Positions 6,101 through 10,665 of a stretch of 10,665 bases of DNA are shown here, piece after piece. Positions within the stretch are counted from its first letter, which is position 1. Every line of letters begins with the position of its first letter. The stretch is taken from assembly GCA_964571335.1 (NCBI GenBank), contig CAZNAM010000027.1, forward strand, positions 1 to 10,665, written 5' to 3'. The notes under the pieces were generated by a model, which was given only the letters and a program-made list of their open reading frames with translations, was not told the origin of the DNA and ran no database searches. The translations under genes were made by a program, and so were the position numbers. The DNA is from JAFCDQ01 sp964571335. GTDB taxonomy: Archaea; Nanobdellota; Nanobdellia; Woesearchaeales; ARS49.

Positions 6101-8581
6101 ATGAAAAAAAGAACAATAGCAATTTTATTAGTATTCTTCCTGATATTTGGCTTGATTCCTAATAGTGTACTTTCTGTGCAGAAATGCTCAACTCCTGAAT
6201 CTTATATTAAAGATATGGAAAACTTGAGGGCTAAGTCAAAAGACTTGACTGAAGATCAAATTAAAAGTATCGCTTCAAGCATAAACACATTTTTGATATA
6301 TGTTGAAAATCAAAAAAATAATCTTGGAAAACCTGCTTATTCTTTAGAAAGAAGATTTTATTATCAGACAAAAGCTATTGATTTATTTTTTCAATTTTAT
6401 TTCAAAAGTGTTTTTGATACTTTTGATGATGAAACATTTTCTATAATAAAATATCTAAGACCCTATAGATATAATTTTTTTGGTGAAGAATATAAAAATA
6501 TGATAATAAATTCGAAAAATAAACTTAAAGAAACACCTGGTTCTTTATTTGAAATTCAAAAAGAACAGTTAAGAATTGGTGCTGAAGAACTTAAAAAAAA
6601 TATAGATGAAGAAACTACACAAGAAATAGTTTATACTATGATGCTGATTGTAGATAATATTTTTACACGAGATTATTTTCAGGATAAAAAAACAGATTTT
6701 GAAGAAGTTAAATCAGTAATTCAATATCTGCCTTTTATTGGAGATACTGAATTAAATGAACTGCAACAAAAAGATGAAATCAACATAGAAGATATAATCT
6801 CTTATTATGAAAATTATGAAGAACAATTAGGAACTCTGCTTTTGGATCAAGAAGAATTAGAAGAAGCAGGAATAAAATCACAAGTTGAAATGATAAGTGA
6901 AGTTTCAGTAACAGAACCAGAAATTTCTATGTTTGATGATTTTACTTTAGTATATTTTGGTGAGTTAATGGACCAAAAAACTCCTTTTGAAACTATTGAC
7001 ATTGATAATCAAAAAGAAGATTTTGAAAATTATGAAGAGTTATTTGATGAGCTACAATTAGAATTTGAATTCAAAAGAATACAAGATAAAATAAAAGAAT
7101 ATAATATTATTCTGGAAAATACAGATCTTAATCAAGCTGAGAAAGAAGAACTTAAAAATTTAGTAAGATCAGAATTTTTACTTGGAAAATATCTTTACTT
7201 AACAGGTCAGGAAACTGATAATAAATATTTTAATGAATTAAAAAATCAGTATGTGAATTTTCAGACATCCTTGAATAATTATAATTCTCAGATTGATTTT
7301 TTCAAGAATATGAAAGAAAGCGAAATCCTTGACAAAATGATAGACTTAGAAATTGAAAAAAGAATTCAGGTAAGAGACTTAAAAAAGAAAGGAATAGACC
7401 TTGTCTATAAACCCTTCATGGATTTTTTTAATGGAGATTCAATTAGAGAAGTTGAAATTGAAGGAAAACCAATGGTCATGCTGTTTGATTTTGAGGGTCA
7501 TGGGATGATTGCAACGCTTCATCAATTAGTTGTGGATTCAATATTAAATCAACTTGAAGAAAATTTGAGAACAACAAGAGAAACTTTTGGAAAAACAAAT
7601 CAGCAAATATTAGATATTTATACTTCTCAATTAAATAACCTGGTAAAAGAAAAGGGAAAAATCATAAAAATACCTGGAACAATATTTTATGGAGATAATA
7701 TGGTTATTTCAGGAGATACTGCAGCATATCTTAAAGGTGATGCAGAATATCCAATTAAGTTTTACAAACCTAAAAATGTTGTTTTTGGGGTGGTTAAAGG
7801 AATACATTACCCTTCTTTAGATCTAGAAAATGTTGAATTTGCTTCAACAGATGGTTTGATAGAAAGTGAAATGGATAATAATTATAATTTAAATCTTGCA
7901 AATGCAATACTAAATAAAGAACATTTCATTAAAGAATTAGATGTATTGACTGAATTTGATGGAACGACCTGGGAAATAGAATCTGAAACAGATTTTAATA
8001 AATTTAAACCAAATCAGGAGAAGAGAACTTTTGTGGTTAATGATGACATAACTTTGATAAAAGTTGATGATGTTTTTAAGAATTATTTGAAAGGAGAGTT
8101 TTTAGAAGCAGTGCCTTTTGAATATTCTACTGAAAACATCTTTTTAGAAGATTTGCCTCAATATTTTGAAGGAAAAGTTTTTGATGTTGTTGAAACAGCA
8201 GTCTATGAGCAAAAAATATCTGGATTGATGAGTGAAGTTAATAAGTTGATAGGTGAAATAAGACAATCTTCTTCTATGCAAGATAAGCAACAACTTGAAC
8301 GATTGATGGGAAATTTTTTGGCAGTGATAAAACAAATACAGGAAGAAACAACAGATTCTGGGACATTCAGGAATGATTTGAGAGAAGAAGCTGTTGAGGT
8401 TACTTTGAAAAAACTAAATGGTCTAGATTATAATTCTAAGTTAAATATTGTTAATGCAGTTGAAGAATATAATAAACAGAATGTGTTTAATGAAGTTAAT
8501 GTTGATATTATCAAGCAATTCTTAGAAGTTCAGAATGTTGATGAGCTTATTGCAAGATTGAAAGATGCTACAATATGTTAA
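6101..8581 (+). CDS. Large secreted protein of unknown function
   Basis: An 826-residue protein I cannot name. Residues 1-25 form a clear Sec signal peptide (MKKR, a hydrophobic core to about 19, IPN at 19-21, probable cleavage after VLS at 25), followed by a cysteine at 29. About 40-440 is highly charged, Glu- and Lys-rich and predicted helical, in places coiled-coil-like. A segment with FDFEGHG (462-468) precedes a helical stretch. About 520-610 looks strand-rich (TIFYGDNMVISGD, KGIHYPS), and a final charged helical region ends in cysteine 826. There is no C-terminal membrane anchor or sorting signal. The first 200 residues resemble the truncated protein at 10067: same MKKR start, IPN at 19-21, Cys29 and a TKAIDLFF-like helix. 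Likely co-transcribed with the gene at 5019. Its end nearly touches the convergent sirtuin gene. Confidence 0.85.
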   Translation: MKKRTIAILLVFFLIFGLIPNSVLSVQKCSTPESYIKDMENLRAKSKDLTEDQIKSIASSINTFLIYVENQKNNLGKPAYSLERRFYYQTKAIDLFFQFYFKSVFDTFDDETFSIIKYLRPYRYNFFGEEYKNMIINSKNKLKETPGSLFEIQKEQLRIGAEELKKNIDEETTQEIVYTMMLIVDNIFTRDYFQDKKTDFEEVKSVIQYLPFIGDTELNELQQKDEINIEDIISYYENYEEQLGTLLLDQEELEEAGIKSQVEMISEVSVTEPEISMFDDFTLVYFGELMDQKTPFETIDIDNQKEDFENYEELFDELQLEFEFKRIQDKIKEYNIILENTDLNQAEKEELKNLVRSEFLLGKYLYLTGQETDNKYFNELKNQYVNFQTSLNNYNSQIDFFKNMKESEILDKMIDLEIEKRIQVRDLKKKGIDLVYKPFMDFFNGDSIREVEIEGKPMVMLFDFEGHGMIATLHQLVVDSILNQLEENLRTTRETFGKTNQQILDIYTSQLNNLVKEKGKIIKIPGTIFYGDNMVISGDTAAYLKGDAEYPIKFYKPKNVVFGVVKGIHYPSLDLENVEFASTDGLIESEMDNNYNLNLANAILNKEHFIKELDVLTEFDGTTWEIESETDFNKFKPNQEKRTFVVNDDITLIKVDDVFKNYLKGEFLEAVPFEYSTENIFLEDLPQYFEGKVFDVVETAVYEQKISGLMSEVNKLIGEIRQSSSMQDKQQLERLMGNFLAVIKQIQEETTDSGTFRNDLREEAVEVTLKKLNGLDYNSKLNIVNAVEEYNKQNVFNEVNVDIIKQFLEVQNVDELIARLKDATIC

Positions 8582-8588
8582 TGATTCC

Positions 8589-9398
8589 TTAAGATAAATC
8601 GTAATTATTTTCAATTTCTTGCAAAGCATTTTTTGCAGTTGAATTAACATATATATCTGGAATTAAAATTTTGCCACAACAATCTGGATTTGGATTTATA
8701 CATATGATTTTACTTTCAATTTTTTTTTTATATCTTTGTGCGGTGAGAACATTTGTTGGAACCCCTACATCGCAACCTATTAAAAAAATTGTATCAATTT
8801 CTTCTTCTGAAAAATTATTGAATTTTTCAATTTGATTATTATTTTGAATATAATAACTATCATCAAACATTAAAATATTAGGTCTTAATAATTTACCTTT
8901 ATATTTTGGAATTGAATTAATATTAACTAGCATGGTTTTTTCATCTAAATCACATAAAGGAATGTCATAGTTTTCTATTGTGTATTTTTCATATCCGTCT
9001 AAACATTGCAGTTTCCAAATTGATCCATGAACTTCAAAGATTTTGTCTTTAGACAAACCACTTCTTAAATGATAACCATCTGTATTTGTTGTTTTGATGA
9101 ATCCTTCAAATTTTTTTAATATTTTATTAATTATAAAATATCCTTCATGAGGTTTATTTTTTTGACAATTTCTTCTTCTCCATTCATAAAAACCCCATAT
9201 TTTTTCAGGATTTTTTAACATATTATGGCCATTTGCTAAATTTTTGAAATTTACTGTATGTTCAGAAAAACCTTTCCAAAATCCATCTTCATCTCTAAAT
9301 GTGGGAATTCCAGAATCTGCAGACATTCCTGCTCCAGTTAAAATTAGAATTCTTTTAGTGTTTTCTAATATGTTTATTATTGATTCTAATTGTTTCAT
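8589..9398 (-). CDS. Sir2-family NAD-dependent deacylase (sirtuin) without the zinc cysteine tetrad
   Basis: A 269-residue sirtuin, about normal length. It probably removes acyl groups from protein lysines using NAD+. Seen: the NAD-binding GAGMSADSGIPTFR (22-35), DGFW (38-41), TTNTDGYH (103-110, in place of TQNIDGLH, keeping the catalytic Asn and Asp), the catalytic histidine in EVHGS (His124), LRPNILMFDDS (171-181) and a LIGCDVGVP loop (206-214, in place of GTSxxVxP). The zinc ribbon normally has two CxxC pairs. Here that region holds only single cysteines at 132 and 149, so zinc binding as usually described is not expected. The ATG at 9398 lies about 27 bases from the TATA centre, which implies a leaderless mRNA, though AAAGGAAT sits just upstream. 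Ends 7 bases from the convergent secreted-protein gene. Confidence 0.92.
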   Translation of the reverse strand: MKQLESIINILENTKRILILTGAGMSADSGIPTFRDEDGFWKGFSEHTVNFKNLANGHNMLKNPEKIWGFYEWRRRNCQKNKPHEGYFIINKILKKFEGFIKTTNTDGYHLRSGLSKDKIFEVHGSIWKLQCLDGYEKYTIENYDIPLCDLDEKTMLVNINSIPKYKGKLLRPNILMFDDSYYIQNNNQIEKFNNFSEEEIDTIFLIGCDVGVPTNVLTAQRYKKKIESKIICINPNPDCCGKILIPDIYVNSTAKNALQEIENNYDLS

Positions 9399-9420
9399 AT
9401 TCCTTTATAATAATTCTAAC

Positions 9421-9460
9421 ATTTATAAATCTTTTGTTTGTTTACTACTTTTAAGTAGTT
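9421..9460 (-). promoter_or_regulatory. Promoter of the sirtuin gene, with duplicated upstream element
   Basis: On the minus strand an AACTACTTAAAAG block, an AAACAAAC block, a purine-rich BRE and TTTATAAA (9429-9422) come in order. The TATA centre is about 27 bases from the ATG, so transcription should begin at or within a base or two of the start codon. By my alignment, 33 of 41 columns match the promoter at 9916-9956. Confidence 0.7.
9444..9459. repeat. Inverted repeat ACTACTT-tt-AAGTAGT
   Basis: Two perfect 7-base arms separated by two bases, inside the upstream part of the sirtuin promoter and 21 bases beyond the end of the 9481-9894 gene. It could be an operator for the sirtuin or part of the terminator of the preceding gene. 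The matching promoter at 9916-9956 keeps one arm but not the symmetry. Confidence 0.45.
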
Positions 9461-9472
9461 TTTAATTATTAG

Positions 9473-9478
9473 AAAAAA
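9473..9478 (-). terminator. Possible T6 terminator after the 9481-9894 gene
   Basis: Six T residues on the minus strand begin 2 bases after the stop codon, and the 7-base inverted repeat follows about 14 bases on. T-tracts can end archaeal transcripts; this one is short, so read-through into the sirtuin gene is possible. Confidence 0.35.
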
Positions 9479-9480
9479 TA

Positions 9481-9894
9481 TTACAAAATATATTTAATTT
9501 TGCCAAATTTATTTATTAATTTTTGACAAGTTTCTTCTATCTTTTTTTTATTTTCATCTGAGTGCATACTTATAATGCAGTTTAATGCTGAAAATGCTAA
9601 CTCTGCTTCTGCAATAAAAACACGATCAAATGCTTTTTCTTCCTCTTCTTCAATGTTTATTTCTTCAAATCTTTTATAATTAAATAATGAAGAAAGGTAA
9701 TAAAGGGCAGCACCTAATTCTAATCTAACATCTGCACCTATCTGTCCTCTGTATAATTCGACAGCTCTTTCTAAAACTTCGTTTTTGCTGTAAAATTTCG
9801 AAGGGTTGAATTGATCTAAATCTCTTCTCACAACATATTCATTTGGATCAATGAACATATCTTCTAGATTTGTTTTTTCATCATTATTGCTCAT
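9481..9894 (-). CDS. Small acidic helical protein, unknown function
   Basis: A 137-residue cytosolic protein that I do not recognise. It has no signal peptide, membrane segment or metal-binding motif. After a polar N-terminus (to about 35) it looks mostly helical: about 37-50, 53-72 (ADVRLELGAALYYLSSLF), an acidic run IEEEEEKAF near 81-89 and then further helices to the end. The frame is open to a TTG at 9912, but ATG at 9894 is preferred: it lies 27 bases from the TATA centre, exactly where transcription should start, and TTG would lie upstream of the transcript. The gene precedes the sirtuin by 82 bases in the same direction and has a near-copy of its promoter, so the two may be co-expressed. 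Confidence 0.75.
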   Translation of the reverse strand: MSNNDEKTNLEDMFIDPNEYVVRRDLDQFNPSKFYSKNEVLERAVELYRGQIGADVRLELGAALYYLSSLFNYKRFEEINIEEEEEKAFDRVFIAEAELAFSALNCIISMHSDENKKKIEETCQKLINKFGKIKYIL

Positions 9895-9915
9895 ATTGGT
9901 TTGTGAGTGCAAGGT

Positions 9916-9956
9916 ATTTATAAATCTTTCGGTTTGTTTGTCCCTTTTGAGTGGTT
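9916..9956 (-). promoter_or_regulatory. Promoter of the small acidic protein gene
   Basis: Minus strand: AACCACTCAAAAG, AAACAAAC, CGAAAGA (BRE) and TTTATAAA (9924-9917). The TATA centre is 27 bases from the ATG at 9894, implying a leaderless mRNA. Near-identical in layout and sequence to the sirtuin promoter at 9421-9460. It stands back to back with the plus-strand promoter at 9984. Confidence 0.7.
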
Positions 9957-9974
9957 ATTTGATATGTTCATTTT

Positions 9975-9994
9975 GTTTTGAAACTTAACAAAAC
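9975..9994 (+). repeat. Dyad GTTTTG-N8-CAAAAC overlapping a BRE
   Basis: Six-base arms (9975-9980 and 9989-9994) separated by eight bases. The right arm lies in the BRE of the promoter at 9984-10004, so a protein bound here would be placed to block or help TFB binding. The sequence is simple and chance symmetry is possible. Confidence 0.3.
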
Positions 9995-10004
9995 CTTTAT
10001 AAAT
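9984..10004 (+). promoter_or_regulatory. BRE/TATA promoter of the second secreted-protein gene
   Basis: CTTAACAAAACC followed by TTTATAAAT (TATA 9996-10003). It differs from the promoter at 4957-4976 by one substitution and one inserted A. Expected initiation is near 10026, giving a leader of about 40 bases that contains the GAGGAG site before the GTG start. Confidence 0.7.
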
Positions 10005-10055
10005 CAGCGAATATTGAAATTTAAAAAGGAGAAAATCATATTTATTTAAAAAAAA

Positions 10056-10061
10056 GAGGAG
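10056..10061 (+). promoter_or_regulatory. Ribosome binding site that supports a GTG start
   Basis: GAGGAG stands 5 bases before GTG at 10067, the same spacing as at the paralogous gene at 6101. This SD, together with the signal peptide that begins exactly there, decides the start. Confidence 0.75.
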
Positions 10062-10066
10062 ATTTT

Positions 10067-10665
10067 GTGAAAAAAAGAATAATTTCAGTATTAATGATAT
10101 TTTTAATTCTTTTAAGCAATATTCCTAATACTTTTGCACAAGAAGAAAAATGCATAATCATTTCTTCTTTGATAAAAAATTATTTTGAACCTGTTATAAA
10201 AACATCCCTTGATACTTCAAAAATAAGTCAAAAAGGATTTGAAGAATTTATCTTGAAATCAAATAAAGGTTTAAACTCTGCTTCTGCAACATTGGAAGAA
10301 AAACAAAAGATTGCTTTGTTAAATTTAATCATATTAACACAGGCAACTGATTTGATTTTTGATTCAGAAAAAAAGAATAACTTAATTAATATGTTTTCTT
10401 TATTTACAAATGAACAACAATTAGATAATATTTTACAAAACTATATCAAAGAATTAACAGAAAGAAGAATAAACAATAAGTTAGATGTTTTTGCTGTAAC
10501 AATACTGGATTTTTTACAACAAGATGATATCTTAGAAACCTTGATTTCAGCACAAGAAGATTTATTTGAAGTTATAGTCGAAGAAACTATTACTGAAGAG
10601 ACAATTATAGATAATATTTTAATTAATGATTTAATTAAATATGGTGAAGCTCCTGAAATTTTTAC
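10067..10665 (+). CDS. Secreted protein of unknown function, 3'-truncated; paralog of the 6101 gene
   Basis: The frame is open from GTG at 10067 to the window edge: 199 residues without a stop. Residues 1-24 are a signal peptide (MKKR start, hydrophobic core, IPN at 19-21, probable cleavage after TFA at 24), then QEEKC with Cys29. The rest is helical and acidic. It resembles the start of the 826-residue protein: both have IPN at 19-21 and cysteine at exactly 29, a helix reading TQATDLIF here and TKAIDLFF there, and LIKYGEAPEIF here against LVYFGELMDQKTPFETI there. Overall identity is low, so the paralogy rests on order and spacing of features and needs a profile comparison. Preceded by a matching promoter and divergent from the small acidic protein gene. 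Confidence 0.8.
   Translation, partial: MKKRIISVLMIFLILLSNIPNTFAQEEKCIIISSLIKNYFEPVIKTSLDTSKISQKGFEEFILKSNKGLNSASATLEEKQKIALLNLIILTQATDLIFDSEKKNNLINMFSLFTNEQQLDNILQNYIKELTERRINNKLDVFAVTILDFLQQDDILETLISAQEDLFEVIVEETITEETIIDNILINDLIKYGEAPEIF

Noticed and set aside
9244..9465. Plus-strand frame of 73 codons opposite the sirtuin
   Set aside because: Low-complexity antisense shadow of a clearly real gene, with no SD and no recognisable protein.
9895..9912. TTG start at 9912 for the small acidic protein
   Set aside because: It lies only about 9 bases from the TATA centre, upstream of the expected transcript start; ATG at 9894 fits exactly.
10025..10050. Short upstream frame after AAAGGAG in the leader of the 10067 gene
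   Set aside because: There is no ATG, GTG or TTG at a usable distance, and the site sits at the predicted transcript start.
5019..10665. Horizontal transfer suggested by codon use unlike EF-2 and EF-1A
   Set aside because: The difference (more T-ending codons, fewer gga/aca/cca) is what high-expression bias in the elongation factors would give, and no mobile element or integration site is visible.

Overview
The window looks like a piece of an AT-rich archaeal chromosome. Elongation factors EF-2 and EF-1A and ribosomal protein uS10 are of the archaeal type. Promoters have a BRE (purine/AACC-rich) plus a TTTATAAA TATA box, and T-tracts stand where transcripts should end. The very low GC, short gene spacing and many unrecognised secreted or membrane proteins would fit a DPANN lineage such as Woesearchaeota or Pacearchaeota; that placement is an inference, not a measurement. 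No tRNA, rRNA, CRISPR array, insertion sequence or phage gene was found.

Left third (1-4823, all plus strand): the 3' five-sixths of the EF-2 gene, a hairpin/T-tract terminator, the EF-1A gene with its own BRE/TATA and a strong Shine-Dalgarno (SD), the uS10 gene behind a double T-tract, then a membrane-anchored protein with three thioredoxin-like modules, the third having lost its redox motifs.

Middle (4824-8581, plus strand): a 195-base intergenic region unusually rich in structure. It holds a palindrome, a BRE/TATA promoter, a 13-bp long-range stem that could be a small RNA or leader attenuator, a second BRE/TATA, and a hairpin that buries the SD of the next gene. A 10-base stretch of the first RNA's loop can pair with that gene's SD and spacer. 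Then come a 347-residue protein with weak TraB/Tiki-like features and, 38 bases on and probably in the same operon, an 826-residue secreted protein of unknown function.

Right third (8582-10665): on the minus strand, a sirtuin that keeps its catalytic motifs but lacks the zinc cysteine tetrad, ending only 7 bases from the end of the secreted-protein gene, and behind it a small acidic helical protein. Both minus genes have near-duplicate promoters placed so that the transcripts should be leaderless. Divergent from them, a second secreted protein starts with GTG and runs off the window; it appears to be a paralog of the 826-residue protein, and its promoter matches that of the first paralog's operon. 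The two secreted paralogs therefore look co-regulated, while the sirtuin and the small protein between them share another promoter type.
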